Notes under the pieces: generated by a model
Told to the model about the DNA's origin: nothing
The model's input: the letters and a program-made list of their open reading frames with translations, nothing else
The model's database searches: none
DNA from: Sphagnum compactum
Taxonomy: Eukaryota; Bryophyta; Sphagnopsida; Sphagnales
DNA length: 64,000 nt
NCBI GenBank assembly: GCA_965153455.1
Contig: OZ234495.1
Span: forward strand, 4,650,001 to 4,714,000
Direction of reading: 5' to 3'
Shown: one piece after another, positions 11,931 to 24,840 of the stretch
Layout: each line of letters starts with the position of its first letter
How positions within the stretch are numbered: position 1 is the first letter of the stretch
Translations under genes and position numbers: made by a program

Positions 11931-13600
11931 TCACACAAAATTCAAAACTTGTCACAAGTTGAAATCAACTAAAAGAAAAGTCCTCACCATAGTGCATTCA
12001 TATATATATGCCCAAAGGTTGGGAACTTGAAATTACAAAGATAAAATTCTATTAAATGAGGAACATACCTCGGCATGTTGCCCCTAGAAGCATTAGAAAT
12101 CCACACCATATTGATGTTTGTTGGTCTTCCAATCTTGAATGGTAGTGTAAAACATAAATGTGGCCAAATAATAAAACTTTTGAACATACATCCTAATGAC
12201 TAGATCTAAGTGAATTATGATACAAATTTTCAATTTGTTCTTGATCTAGGTCAAGGTTTAAAAGGTGCATTCATCTTCTACTGAACCTAGCGTGATCACA
12301 ATGGAAATTTCAATAAGCTTCAAAAACTTTGAAATCTTATGCTTCAAAATGCCATTACATCTTAACCTCTGCCATAGCCAAGATGTTGGGTTACAATTAA
12401 AAGGTGGCAATATGATAGAATTGCAGTTGATTTTCATTGTGACAAGGAAAATATGCTTACTAATATAATAATCTATTGAGGGTGAATAGATTATTCCCAT
12501 AACATTGAAGACCTCTTGTGAAAGGAATCTCTTGTCAAATTCATTGATTAGTTGCAACAGAACTTGAGTGCATCGAATTTTCACCTCTTGCAATGATTAT
12601 GTTCCATCTTCTTGAATGACCATGTCATGGAAATTGGTCAACTTGGATATTTTGTGGATATTCATGTACATTCTAATAGAATAAGAAAATGTTACTTGTT
12701 GTATTTCCAACAATTGGATTATTCACATAGTGGCAAAGGATCTATATTTCCAACAATTGGATCCATCACATAGTGTGCAAAGGATCAAAGGTCTAGTCAA
12801 TGAAGTTTTGAACTTGTAAAAATTCAATACAATTGGGTGAAAGCATGGTAAAGTATATCGAAAAAGTTGATGAAAAAATATTGAATTAAAAAGGGTAGTT
12901 TTTGACAAAAACACAAGAAAGTAACTAGATTCAAATTTTACTTAAATTTCATTTTGAAACTATTGAGCCCTTAATTGGGTTTATTGTAAGTCAATTACAA
13001 AATTTCAAAAGCTTTAGAATAATAAAAGTAGGGACTAAATATGTTTGAAATTGATTGGTCAATATGGTGTTCAAACATACTTTTTCATTAGAAAATTTAA
13101 TGAAATATACATGTATGAAGTTATAGCATAAATATCATTGTATATTCAAGGGCATCACCAAAAAGAAATCTATTTTCTCTTTGGTAAAAATATCTTAATG
13201 CATACTTGAATCAAATCTTACATTGTAGAAAATAGGTTTTAAAAGCTACTTGCATTTAGAAAAATCTACTTGAAACTTACTATACAATGCAAAATTTAAA
13301 AATCAATGTGTAATAATGAAGAAGTATCTTGTTATTTATCATTCAACTAAAAAAATTGAATGCATAACAATTTTGTGATGGGTTTTGGTCTTATTTTTTG
13401 TTCATTTAATAAGTAGACTAGCAAGTACTTTTAGTTGTACACTTTACCGTGCTTTCACCCAATTGTACTTCTTTTTTTCATCACAATACATGTTGTGCAA
13501 ATTAGCTTGAAATAACTTTACATTGTTCACAAAGTCACAAATGAAGGTTCACGACTTTGAACATATTTGTTCAAACCTTGTGGAGTTTGCAACATAGGCT
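11931..13600. other. AT-rich intergenic DNA with one small tandem duplication
   Basis: The 111-residue frame at 12258-12593 (minus) has no recognisable domain and I do not call it a gene. At 12703-12790 an approximately 42-bp unit (ATTTCCAACAATTGGAT...CACATAGTG...CAAAGGATC) is duplicated. Confidence 0.5.
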
Positions 13601-15130
13601 TTAAATTATTCAAGGTCATTCTACTTAATGTTATTATAAATTATTTTATCCTAAGCATAATAATTTTAAAATAATCTAAAACAAAATATAATGACCTAAA
13701 GTAAAAATAACTTAGAATAGAAAATAATAACCTATGAAAAATAATTTTAAATACCCTACAATATAATAACTACCAATAGCCTATGATATTATAACATAGA
13801 ATATCAAACAATAATTTATAATACAATAATCACCAATAGTTGTAATATAACATATGATAACCAACAAAAACTTATAATACAATAACCATTAATAAAATAG
13901 CCATCAATAACCACCAATAAAATAACCAGCAATGGTTTACAACGGAATAATCACTAATAGCCATTAATAGAATAGCCACCAATAGCCATTAACAGAATAA
14001 CCACCAATAGCCATTAATAGATTAATCACGAATAGCCATTAGTAAAATAACCACCAATATCCATTAATACATTAATCACGAATAACCATTAATACATTAA
14101 TCACGAATAACCATTAATACATTAATCACGAATAACCATTAATACATTAATCACAAATAACCATTAATATAATAACCACCAATAGCCATTAATACATTAA
14201 TCACGAATAGCCATTAATAGAATAGCCACCAGTAGCCATTGATAGAATAGCCACTAGTAGCCATTAATAGAATAGCCACCACTAGCCATTAATATAATAG
14301 CCACTAGTAGCCATTAATATAATAGCCACCAGTAGCCATTAATATAATAGCCACCAGTAGCCATTAATATAATAGCCACCAGTAGCCATTAATATAATAG
14401 TCACCAGTAACCATTAATATAATAGCCACCAGTAACCATTCATATAATAACCTCCAATAATCACCAATAGAATAACCACAAATAGCCACCAATAGAATAA
14501 CTATTAATGGCCATTAATAGAATAACCACCAATAATTATTAATAGAATAACCACTAAAAACATTAATAGCCACAAATAGAATAGGTACCAATAGCCATTA
14601 ATAACCAGCAATAACACTAATAAAAGAACAACCAATAGCCATATATTATAATTGCTTAGGATTACCAAAAATAATCTAAGGTGAAATAACTTATAATAAA
14701 CAAAAATAACTTAAGGTGAAATAATTTTCAATAGCCAAAAGTAATTTATAATAACTCTAAACAATCTAAATTGAAATAATTTACAATAGCAAAAAAAAAC
14801 ATAGAATACACAAAAAAACTTACAATAGCTGAAAATAGCCTAAGGTGAAATAAGTTACAATAACCAAAAGTGATTTATAAGAATTACAAGTAGTCTAAAT
14901 TGAAATAATCTACAATAGCCAAAAATAACATAGAATAACAAAAAAACTTACAATAGCTGAAAATAGCCTAAGGTGAAATAAGTTAAAATAGCAAAAAATA
15001 ACTTAAAATAACCAAAAGTAGCCTAGGGTGAAATAGCCAAAAATAAGTAATTTAAAATAGCGATAAATAGGCGGAAATAATGTAGGGTGAAATAACTTAA
15101 ATTAATGAAAAATAGTCACATAATAATTAA
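13600..15130. repeat. AATA-rich satellite with a 25-bp core period
   Basis: The central part (about 13900-14500) is made of 25-bp units such as AATAGCCATTAATATAATAG + CCACC and AATAACCATTAATACATTAA + TCACG, about 25 copies. The right part (14640-15130) shows longer units of about 130 bp, in which a block containing CTTACAATAGCTGAAAATAG recurs at about 14815 and 14945. Both parts share AATAGCC. No coding. Confidence 0.85.
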
Positions 15131-16390
15131 AAGTAGTTTAACATAGGTAGTATTATTATATTAACAAAAAAAAATCCATTTACTAAACTTTTTTTTTTCA
15201 AAAGAATGGTCATTGAAATGTTATTAAATAATGATATTCAACTTTTTTTTTGTTCAAATGATTTTAAACTTTCAAAAGGAAATAAATGTAATTATGTACA
15301 TTATTGAATTTTTTTTAAAATAAACTCCAATCATTTCATTTGAACAAAATCTCAATAAGATATGAATTTTCAAAGTTTATATTTTGGTAATGTTTAAAAT
15401 GAAATGTAATGTAACATATTATCACAACAAGTGGGGTGGTTTGATGGTAAATGTGTTTGTCCCCATTCCAAAGGTCAAAGGATCAAACCTCATGGGTGGC
15501 GTTGTGTGTGGTCAACAATGGTATGTTGATCGAATATTCTCCTATCGAATTCTTAGGTTAGGTGCCTAAGTTGATTACGTGGCCTACCTACCTACCTAGG
15601 CTAGGTTTTTAACCTAACGTAGGTAGTGACACGTGTCAATAAATAATAGGCTTTAAAAATCATGAAATTATTAATAATAATATATATTAAATAATTAAAA
15701 TTTAATTAATTTCCATACTAGTTAGTTAATTAACTAGCAAGTGAATGGTTTGGTAAATTTGTATTTCATTTGAGAATAACCTTGTTTCACTAAGTGCTTG
15801 TGAAACAAGTCATTTCCGTAGCAACTAGTCCCCGTTCATTAGGGGGTTAAACAATTTCATTAGGTAAAATTGTCCAAATTCACTCAAAAATCTAGTGAAA
15901 CCCATAGTGAACTAGGACACATTTCCTAGTAGTGATTTTTAAGTCAATGGCATGCTAAATATACTAATGGACTTTTAATTTTTCATAGTAGAATCAAAAT
16001 ATATTTAACGTATAATGTAAAGTAGAAATGCACACAATATTAACATGTTAGTTTCATTCTTACTTGTTACCTACTTTTATTGTACTAAAGTTTTTTAATT
16101 TTGTATTCAACTCATCAAAACTCAATGGAAGCATGGAGGCTTCCATAATGAGACTTTAAAAAGTTTTGAATATATTTCCTTATGTTTATGTTGAAAAACT
16201 ACCATATCTACAATTTGGATTTGAGTGGACATACCTTTTGGTCCAATTTACCATGCTTGGACCTAGGTGGAAAAGTAAAATATGTAGAGAAAATAGAACC
16301 ATTAAAAAATTTTATTTAAAATTTTGAAGCAATTTCAAAGGTGTCATTGTGAAAAATGAACTTATAACATACATATCAACAAAATGTGTG
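15131..16390. other. Intergenic DNA with an ACCT palindrome
   Basis: At 15580-15625 CTACCTACCTACCTAGG and AACCTAACGTAGGTAG form an imperfect palindrome. At 15425-15590 a tRNA-like A-box/B-box pair is visible but weak (see rejected items). No gene. Confidence 0.45.
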
Positions 16391-16830
16391 TTGAAGACAA
16401 GAAAGAAAAACAAACTTTTATTGCATTGTTAAACTTCAAGAATGCATAATGGTACAACTTGGAAAGACACAAATTAAAGACAAGAAAGAAAAAAACCTTT
16501 ATTGCACTACTAAATTGCAAAAATGCACAATGGAAAAACTTTAAAACACATTGGTTGAAAACAAGAACAAAAAGTAAACCTTTGTTGCACTATGGAATTA
16601 CAAAAATGCACAATGGCAAAACTTTGAAACACATTGGTTGAAAATGAAAAAGAAAAGCAAACCTTTGTTGCATTATTGAATTACAAGAATGCATGATGGG
16701 AGAACTTGGAATAGATAGATTCAATTCAAGAATGAAAATAGAAGCTCTATCAAACTACCAAATTACAAGAATGTACAATGGAAGAACTTGGAAACAAATG
16801 AGTTCAAAAAATAATGAAAAACAAAGTTGA
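16391..16830. repeat. Tandem repeat of about 82 bp, five copies
   Basis: The core AAAATGCACAATGG recurs at about 16438, 16519, 16601, 16686 and 16769, each followed by AACTTTGGAA-like sequence and an A-rich stretch with GACAAGAAAGAAAA. A 60-residue ORF here is a product of the repeat. Confidence 0.8.
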
Positions 16831-17189
16831 AAGCTTATGCATTTACCATTTGTAGCAAGCTCCTTAAGTACTTTATAGATGCAAAACCTTAGTTGTTTAT
16901 CAAGCTTCTTTTGAACCTAGATCGCCATTATGCACAATAAGTTCACAAGTTTGCAATTATAAGATCTCAACGTTCATTGTAATTCAATTTGTCGCTTGCA
17001 AATCCCAAGACATTGTTGTATGGCCCATTTAATCAACCCACATGTTAGTTGGCATTGTGCCATATTTTTGTCATTTTTGGATATGAAAAATATGGTTTCA
17101 AGGTTCAACCTATACCACTTTCACTACATCACAAAAATTGAAAGAAAAACCCTGTTGCACATAAGCATGCAACTTTGAATTTGACGAAG

Positions 17190-17400
17190 AAAAAAAGGCT
17201 CATAACCCAAAATTGGCCAATGTCAATCAAAATCAAGATAATATATGCACCTCATAACTTAAAATTGCCCTTAACTAGTCAAAATCAATATATTATGTGC
17301 ACCTCATAACCAAGAACTAACCAATACTAGTAGTCAAAACCAATATACATATCATTTGCACCTCATGACCCATAATTGGCCAATACAACCAATATATGTT
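17190..17400. repeat. Short tandem repeat of 50-60 bp, four copies
   Basis: Units contain TGCACCTCATAACCCAAAAT and CCAATACTAGTCAAAATCAA with drift. No coding function seen. Confidence 0.6.
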
Positions 17401-17919
17401 TTGCATCTTTGCATGGACTAGGGACGGGAAGAAGAAAAAAAATAAGGAGAAAGAAGAAAAAGGTGGGTAGACAAGATTGTTTGCCACGGGAAAGTAAAAG
17501 TAATCAACTAAAAAGTGTAGAATCAAAGAAAAGAAAAAAGGGATAAATGAAAGAAAGAAAAAATAGAGACAAAGAAGGTGCAAAGAAATAGAAAGAAACT
17601 TTCCCACAAGAAAGTAGGGGCTATCTTGTTCTCCTCCCCCAAGGGTCATTTGAACCCTAATTAATAGTCCCTCAAAGGTCACCCAAAAAATCTCTCACTA
17701 ATCTACTTGGGTAGTTACCTCCTAAAATTACTCCTACCTTTAAGTAGATGACTTACCAACCCCCACCTTCTAGAAGGTGTTGATTGATATTTATAGCTAC
17801 CTAACTAGCTTGTAGGCATCACCTCTCAAGGGAGATAGTAATAAGAATTATTACTAATCAAAGATTTTATTGGGTTGCCCCTCTAATTAGACTAACACCT
17901 AGGCTAAGCAAAACCAACC
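17401..17919. other. Intergenic DNA, no gene supported
   Basis: The minus-strand frame 17317-17682 is purine/pyrimidine-biased and gives a Phe/Leu-rich peptide typical of low-complexity DNA, not a recognisable protein. Confidence 0.45.
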
Positions 17920-18303
17920 TTAGGTTAACATACAATTTATCAATTTTGGCAAAACATAATATTGTTTTGTTTTTTCCACCAAGTTGGGCAATATTTCTTG
18001 AAAGAACTATTTTCTAGAAAGGAAGACAACTTGAGGACACGAATGTAAAACCAAGTGCTTGAACCAAACATTTTCAACAAAGTACAAAGGCATTGAATGA
18101 TTTTTCATAATCAAAAGATCATGGTCTTGCAAAAACTCTTTTTTGCAAAAATCTTTAACAACACCAACAAAATTAAATAGTATAATGCGTGTCACATTAA
18201 GCTTTTTCTTTGCCAATTGTCTTTCAACAAGGTTTCTTATTCGACTATTGACCCCTTCCTTAATTGTTTTCGCAATTATGGCATGATCCACATGCACATA
18301 CTT
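17920..18303 (-). pseudogene. hAT-type transposase relic (N-terminal/middle part)
   Basis: The translation contains VDHAIIAKTIKEG, a RNLVERQLAKKK stretch, VENVWFKHLVLHSCPQVVF and SRK, then a TAG stop at 18007-18009, then in the same frame FFQEILPNLVEKTKQYYVLP before a final stop at 17920. The cysteine-proline and P-x-LVEKTK-x-YVLP pattern is what I recognise in plant hAT-like transposases ahead of the catalytic domain. The stop sits where a Gln codon would fit (CAG to TAG). No terminal repeats or catalytic DDE part were found, so this is a fragment. Confidence 0.5.
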
Positions 18304-19734
18304 TTAAATATTAATTATTCCATAGGCTTTATACTATGTTATTAAACATTTTTTGGGTGTAAGTACATAGATAGAAGCCAATGGGATTACTTTACGAAAG
18401 GATTGTGAATCATTTTTGGTCTTTTTTTACTTTTTCATATGAAAGAATTTTTGAATGAATATTTGCAACTTGCTATGAAAAATACATATAGTTGTCCCAA
18501 TAGATCACATGTTTTGTGTTAATCAGTGTTGAATAAAGATGAATTTCTCAGTGTGTGTAAATTTTGCCAAATTCTACATTTCATTTTGAAAATTTAAAAA
18601 TTTGAAAAAAAATTGAATTTCTAAAATTTAAAATTCCACATCTTTTAAATTTGGACTTGGGTAGTAGGTTACTATCATCTAATTTTTTTTTCAATCAAAA
18701 TTATGTTATTACAATAATCCTTTACCTAGTCTTATGTAAAATTAACCACAGTTTGACACAACACCTATTCAAGTTCAAACGTTCTTTTAAAAAACAAAAA
18801 CCCAACATTTAATTTAAAATTTTTTTAATAAGAATTCTTCAACATTCCTATTAGTCATTTAACACAACTTGGAATGATTAACATAACTTTAAAATGTCAA
18901 GAAAAAAACATATGTAAAAAATTTCACAATTTTCACCACTATCTAACCTAGTTTTTGGCTTCTATATCTATACTTGCACCTTTCTGTCATTAGTGCTTGG
19001 ATTAAAATTGTTCACATGACTAGCATAACAAAGAATGCATTTCACGATTTGAGGACTTTCCTCTTCAACATTTTCCCCATCATTAACACAATAGAAGGTT
19101 CAACATAAAGCATTTTTATTATCTCCTATTTATATTTTTCTTTGTGAATGCATTTTTTGAAAATTTATTTGTATTTTTTCTTCATTATTTTTTATTCTAC
19201 TACTTTTTATTTGGAGACTTCATTTTGTTGTAATGTTCCCACAATTTCCTTTTCAATATTCATTTGTTTAATATTTAATTCCATTTCATTTTCAATAAAC
19301 ATTATATTTTCATTTTGACTATACTCCATTTGCCACTAGAAAATTACAAAAAAGAGACATAAAATGGAGGAAAAATTAGAAACGAATATATTTTTTGCAA
19401 AAATAATGGGTTCAATTTATTATTATATCATTGACGTTATGAAAGTCAAATCAAAACATTTACAAAAATTACAATTATGAAAAAATAATTCAATTCTCTA
19501 CCCTCTTTTCATCATCCAAAAACATTTAAGATGCAAAAGAATATCAACTAATAGTTTTGTGAATAGATGTATGTTTGAATATGTGTGTTTGTTGGTGGCC
19601 TTGCACATAACAAACCTAGAAATCAACTCAAAACAAAATTTTACAAACAAACACCTTGAAATTGAACATCTTGAAACTAAATGGAATTTGTAAAAAAACA
19701 ATGTTTAAAAATTGGAATTGGAACTTGAAAAGAC
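18304..19734. other. AT-rich intergenic DNA, no gene supported
   Basis: Short low-complexity frames only; I see no repeat or RNA feature. Confidence 0.5.
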
Positions 19735-20030
19735 CTTTAGTTCTCCCACACCTACACAAAGTAAAGAACAAGGTAAAAACAAGAGAAGCACCAAAAAGTA
19801 AAAAAATAAGAACAACAAAACCAAGAGAAGAACTAAGGAGCAAAGGAACAAGAGTAGTAGAATTAAAAGAAGCATTGAGGAACAAAGGAAAAAAAGTAGA
19901 ACCAGGAAAAACACCAACGAGTAAATGAACAAAAGTAGCAGAACTAAGAGCAAAGGAGCGAGAGCAATACAACTAGGAGAAGTGTCAATGAATAAAGAAG
20001 CAAAAGTAATAAAACTAGCATCACAAACTT
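19735..20030. repeat. 42-bp purine-rich minisatellite, block 1
   Basis: Diverged units of 42 bp (14 codons). On the plus strand they translate to a repeated basic motif such as REELRSKGTRVVEL / KEALRNKGKKVEPG; on the minus strand to Leu/Phe-rich peptides. Opposite-strand frames staying open is the signature of a unit divisible by three, so I do not call a gene. Confidence 0.75.
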
Positions 20031-20359
20031 CATGGGTCACGATTTGACAATAATAATTGTGCGAAATCTGTTTATCATAAGTTTGTATAAAATAGAGATA
20101 GATGTCATTCATTTACTGTGTTGTTTGAACATTGATGTTGTGTGCATTTTTTAAACATGAATGTCATATGTCTATTTGTATTGTTTAAACATGAATGTTG
20201 TATGTTTATTTGTGTTGTTTACACACAAAAGTCATAAGTTCACATGATTTCCGTGTTTAACTAATGCATGACATTCATATTTAAATAATATGAACCTATG
20301 ACATAACAAATTTCACACGGATTTGGAACAAACCCATAAAGCTTGTAAATTTTATGATG

Positions 20360-20760
20360 AGGAACAAAGGGATAAGAGTAGCAGAACCAGGACAGGTGCC
20401 AACGAGCAAAGGAACAAGAACATCAAAACTAAAAGTAAAGGAGTAAGAGTAATAGAACCATGAACACATGAACAAGAATAACATAACCAAGAAAAGTGTC
20501 GATGAACAAAGGAACAAGAACAACAAAACCAAAAACGAAGGAACAAAAGTAATAGAACCAAAAGAGGTGACAATAAACAAAGGAGCAATGATAGCAGGAC
20601 TACAACTAAAAACAACAAAACTTAGAGAAACTTTGACAAGCAAAGGAACAAAAAAATGTAACTAGGAGAAGTGTTGATGAGCAAAGAAATAAAAACAACA
20701 AAACCAAGAGAGGCGTTAAAGAGCAAAGGAACAAGAATAAAAAGTAAAGAACAAATGAGC
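20360..20760. repeat. 42-bp purine-rich minisatellite, block 2
   Basis: Same family as block 1 (AGCAAAGGAACAAGA...AACAAAACCAAGAGA), separated from it by about 330 bp of non-repeat DNA that holds repeated CATGAATGTTGTATGT-like words near 20120-20210. Confidence 0.7.
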
Positions 20761-21895
20761 ACAAGCAAAAGTCGAATCTAAAAAAAGTTACTTTAGTTAG
20801 AGGAGGAGGGAAAAAATTATTTATAATTTGAAAGCCTTGTCTAGCGGCGCCTCCTAACCCTAAATTTAACTTTTAATTTTTTCTATCACCTAATTATTGT
20901 TTCTAAGTTTAAATTTTACCTACCATTTAATGATTGTTGAATGTACTAAAATAAGTATTGGGTAGAATTCAAAACCCTGACCTTGATATTTTTTAATATC
21001 CTGATAAGGTATCAATTAAAAAAATTTAAGACAAGGTTTCAAGTGAGCAGTTCTTAGCCCAATGAGAATTAGTGAATGAGTTTCAAACAAGATATGACCC
21101 TAGATAATTCTTAGAGATTTTCAACTTGTAACTTGGCTTGAAACCTTGCCTAGTTTGATATCATAATACTTGGGTGACTTCAGCATAAATTAAATTATTT
21201 TCAACTTTGTTGAAATTTTCAAAAAAATTCAACCCTTTTTGCCAAAATTTTCAAAAACACATTCAAGCTGCTAGCCAATTTTGAACCAAGGACTTGCATG
21301 ACCAAATTAGTTACTTTACATCCATTTGACCACTAACATAATCAAATATCTTGAAAATATTAATGAATTTTATTACATATATTACACATATGCTGAAAAT
21401 TTCAAAATTAGAAAGGTAGCTGCTGAACCAAAAGTTTTGAATTAAATTAATTATTCGGCAGAAAACTGCTGAAGCTGCCGAAGTATTACGATACCTGCCC
21501 AATGCTAGCGTAAAGCCCCATATTTTGGGAATGTTGGCCCCCTACCCTAGTGCTTTACCCTACACAAAAACCAGCCCTGAGAACATTTGATTTTTGGCTC
21601 ATGTTGTCTTTTTGGGGACCTGAAGAGGCATAATGGAAAGATCATTACCCTAGTGCCTTTACCATTCCTTCATTTTCTTGCCAAATATTTATTTAGTTCT
21701 TGTTTTTGGTGAAATTTCGCCAGCAAAACAAACACTGGTTGATAGATGTGTTGGCAGGCTTCTTGATGTGCAATGTTAAAGGGTTCAGGTTCTTGTGACC
21801 TGGACTCGAACAAATACCCCTTTAGTGGAACTGACATTAGAACTTGGCTATGCAGTTACGCTTGAACTAGAATTGATATCATGAAATACAATTCT
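20761..21895. other. Intergenic DNA, no gene supported
   Basis: No domain-bearing frame. It contains isolated tRNA B-box-like words (for example near 21780-21815) without a paired A-box. Confidence 0.45.
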
Positions 21896-21955
21896 TGTTG
21901 TTGGGCCACACTGAACCTGCACCCACCAGCGCAGCATCCACTGGATGCCTGTTAT
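21896..21955 (+). repeat. Copy (b) of the dispersed GAACCAGCACCCACC repeat
   Basis: GCCACACTGAACCTGCACCC and then ACCAGCGCAGCATCCACTGG. It is diverged from copy (c) but collinear with it. Confidence 0.5.
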
Positions 21956-22099
21956 TACTCAGTTGTGGATGAACCTCGACTGTGGCCCAATTCTTGAACA
22001 CTGGTTCACGTTTTCTTTTAGAGTAGTTCCACCCCTTACCCTTATTTGTGTCTGTAGCAGTGTTTATAAAATCCAACATATTAAAGATATCCGTAAAAG

Positions 22100-22870
22100 T
22101 CATTATGCCTAGTTGGGCCTGAGTTGCACCCCTCATTGGATGCTTCATCCCCTCTTGACTGTTGTCCGCAAAGTGAGGAAATTTTATTAAATAGCAGTAC
22201 GAAATGCTCAGACTCAGGATTAAATGCTCGAGGCTCCAGAGCATTTATAGGTACAGTACACATAGCAGCAGCAGTGATTGGTTCAAGGCGCTCAGGAAAA
22301 AAAAGGACAGGCCGAACTCGGATTAGCAGCAAATGTGGTGCTAATCTGAGTTTCCGTGCCCCTTGAGCTCCGTTTAAGCCCAGTGTACTTTTTTTTCACT
22401 GTTTTCGAAATCTCGTCCAGTATGTGACCAAACACAGGGTTCCGGTTATCCGTAAAGTCACCCTGTTTTCGCCCTTTCTTTGGGCCTCCTTTCACCTCCT
22501 ATCCCCCTTGTTATGTGGTATCCAAATAAGGAAGTTTTATTAAATCTCAGTATGAAATGATGAAACTCAGCACTGTGTGCACAAGGTTCGAGAGTAATTA
22601 TAGTAGTTGTACATCCTTTCAATGTATGCCTGCATATTTTGGCGACTGGTAGTTCCTTTGGTAAGAGTATCCCCACCAGAGGCATGCAGAACATCCAGAG
22701 AACATGCAATACTTGTGAAAGGCACTTCAGAGTACAATGATTTTTTTCATTGGCTAACTATAATAATTTGTTGGCTTGGTTTCTTGAGAAGGGCACATCT
22801 TGGTTTTTGGGATCGTGTATTATTATGCCCTTTTGTGACATGGAAGGTCATAAACTTTATTAAGTTTCAG
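22100..22870 (+). repeat. Diverged direct repeat block
   Basis: The word GGAAATTTTATTAAATAGCA with following GTACGAAATG at 22176 recurs as GGAAGTTTTATTAAATCTCA with GTATGAAATG at 22531, and a shorter form (AACTTTATTAAGTTTCAGTT) at 22852. Flanking sequence is partly shared over about 100 bp. It is probably an old duplicated repeat; no coding frame. Confidence 0.45.
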
Positions 22871-22879
22871 TTCAGTTTT

Positions 22880-23085
22880 AGGCAATGACGGCCAGAGTGA
22901 ACCAGCAGCCACCAATGCACCAGTTGGCCATTCTGTCCACTGGATGGGCTGCACTAGATGGGGTTCATCACAGTCCATTTTTTGCTCTGACCACTGACCT
23001 CTGTACTTTTTCTTTTTTTTTCTTTGGTTCTTGGTCGTTTTCCCAATGAACCTGACTTCACACATAGCTACTCTACTCACTTTCT
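22880..23085 (+). repeat. Copy (c) of the dispersed GAACCAGCAGCCACC repeat
   Basis: This is the best-preserved copy: GGCCAGAGTGAACCAGCAGC, CACCAATGCACCAGTTGG, CCATTCTGTCCACTGGATGG. About 200 bp downstream an ACCT-type array begins, as in copies (d) and (e). Confidence 0.65.
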
Positions 23086-23625
23086 TACCCTTTAAGTACT
23101 ACACCAACCTTGGTACCTTATTAATTATCCCTTACTGACATAGTTACCCTAATAACTAGTTATTCTATTGACCTAGCTACTTACTAACCACCTAACCTAG
23201 CTATCCTATTAATTAAATACGTTACTAACTTAACCACTGTACTAACTACCTACCTTATTAACTGACATACACAACCACCCTATTGCCATAAATATTATAC
23301 AAACTTAGTCACCTTGATAAGATAACTTGTTTCTTATGTATTAACTTGCCTATCTACCTAATTATCTTGCTATGTAACTTTTTCCTACTTACTAATTTGC
23401 TTACCTACATGCCTACTTAACCTAGTAATTTATCTGCCTTGCTCCTTGAACTTCCTTTCTACTTATTAACCTGCCTACCAACCCAACTACCTACCTATAT
23501 ACCTACTTACCTACCTATGCATCCATCTTCCTACCTATCCATTATGCTTACTTACCTATCTACACTTTTTACATAGCCAAATACCTAATTAATTACCTAC
23601 TCACTTTTTCCAACCCCACCCCCCC
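23086..23625 (+). repeat. Degenerate ACCT/ACTA simple-repeat array
   Basis: About 540 bp of CTACCTACC, ACCTAACC and TTACTAACC words, heavily drifted, attached to copy (c) of the dispersed repeat. Confidence 0.75.
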
Positions 23626-23859
23626 CAATTCTACCTATCAATTTATTAAGGTTTGTCCTAGTTCATGGATGATGAACATAGGTCCTTATATGTAGGTATC
23701 ACGAACAATTTATAGTGGAAACAATGTCATAATTGCAGCCATTTTGGTTTAATTAATGCATATTATACTAAATTTTTTTTACTTAATTAATTATGGAATG
23801 GACATTACAATACATCTTTTCGTGTAATTGTTATAAGTATGTACTATTGGATTATGGTT

Positions 23860-24060
23860 TAAGTTTAGGGTTGGGACACATAAATTAATTATTAAGTTTT
23901 TCACAAATGTATAGTAATTAACCTAAACTAGGCTAAATTTGGGGGGAAATTTTTAAGGTTTACACATATGTGAAATAATATAATCTCATTCTATATCTTC
24001 TTCAAAGAGAGTGGAAAAAATTAGGTTGGAGAAATCACACAAAGGTAAAAGACATATCTT
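23860..24060 (+). repeat. Diverged long direct repeat, copy 1
   Basis: GGGACACATAAATTAATTAT, then a GGGGGGAAATTTT word, then TATATCTTCTTCAAAGAGAG and TTAGGTTGGAGAAATCACAC. Copies 2 and 3 at about 26560-26680 and 27110-27275 share these words in the same order. Confidence 0.65.
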
Positions 24061-24840
24061 CTCTTTTGGTTTTGTATGAAATTTATTCGATTGTTTTTTA
24101 AGATTAAGGTATTTTCTTTCAATCAACGAATATTTATAGTTTAAAAATTTAAAAATTTGGTTTCCAACTTTTTTCTTATGTTCTTTCAAAAAACTTTGTT
24201 TTGCATTATATAATTTGTATAGTTTGTATCATTTTTTGGGTTTAGGGCATATATCACTAGGATTTTTTTTTGTTAGGGTTTGTATAGTTAGGGTTGTAAT
24301 AGGGCTTATGGCACAATATCATTTGGATTTTTAAGGTTATGCCTTATGATTTTGTGTAGAGGAATTTGGTTCATATATTTCAGGGCTCAAGGTTCATATT
24401 TTAAATTTTGCTCACTGTATTGGTTTTTGATCTTATCATTTGTTTAGATCTATGCCATAATTATGAATCTCCTTTGTTTCCATATGTTCCATAGTTGTTA
24501 GAGTTCCATATTTTCTAACTCACTTTTGTACGAATTATGATCTTTTAGGATTGCGTTTCCAATTGGGACTATAAACTTTGGTGGAACGTTGTCATCTTTT
24601 ATTCCTAAAAGTATGCATTTATTTCTTGTTACTTCTTTTGTTTTGTGTTTATATTTTCATAATTCAACCTCTTTTCATTTCCTAACTATTGGATATAGAA
24701 TGGGCGTCAAATTTCATAAAGTTTACAACCATAAATGAAGGTTTTATACCTTTATTCAGGTATTTCATATTCAATATCTCTTCGTAGTTTAATTTTTTCA
24801 TACCCAAATGCGAATAATGCATTTATTCCTCGCAACCAAC
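24061..24840. other. AT-rich intergenic DNA, no gene supported
   Basis: T-rich DNA with several TTAGGGTTT-like words; no ORF over 70 residues. Confidence 0.45.

Noticed and set aside
15425-15590. tRNA-like A-box (TGGTTTGATGG) and B-box (GGATCAAACC)
   Set aside because: Spacing and boxes are tolerable but there is no tail, no second copy and no cloverleaf. Too weak to call a SINE or tRNA.
19628-20643. Lys-rich and Leu-rich frames of 90-135 residues
   Set aside because: They are mirror-image products of the 42-bp minisatellite.
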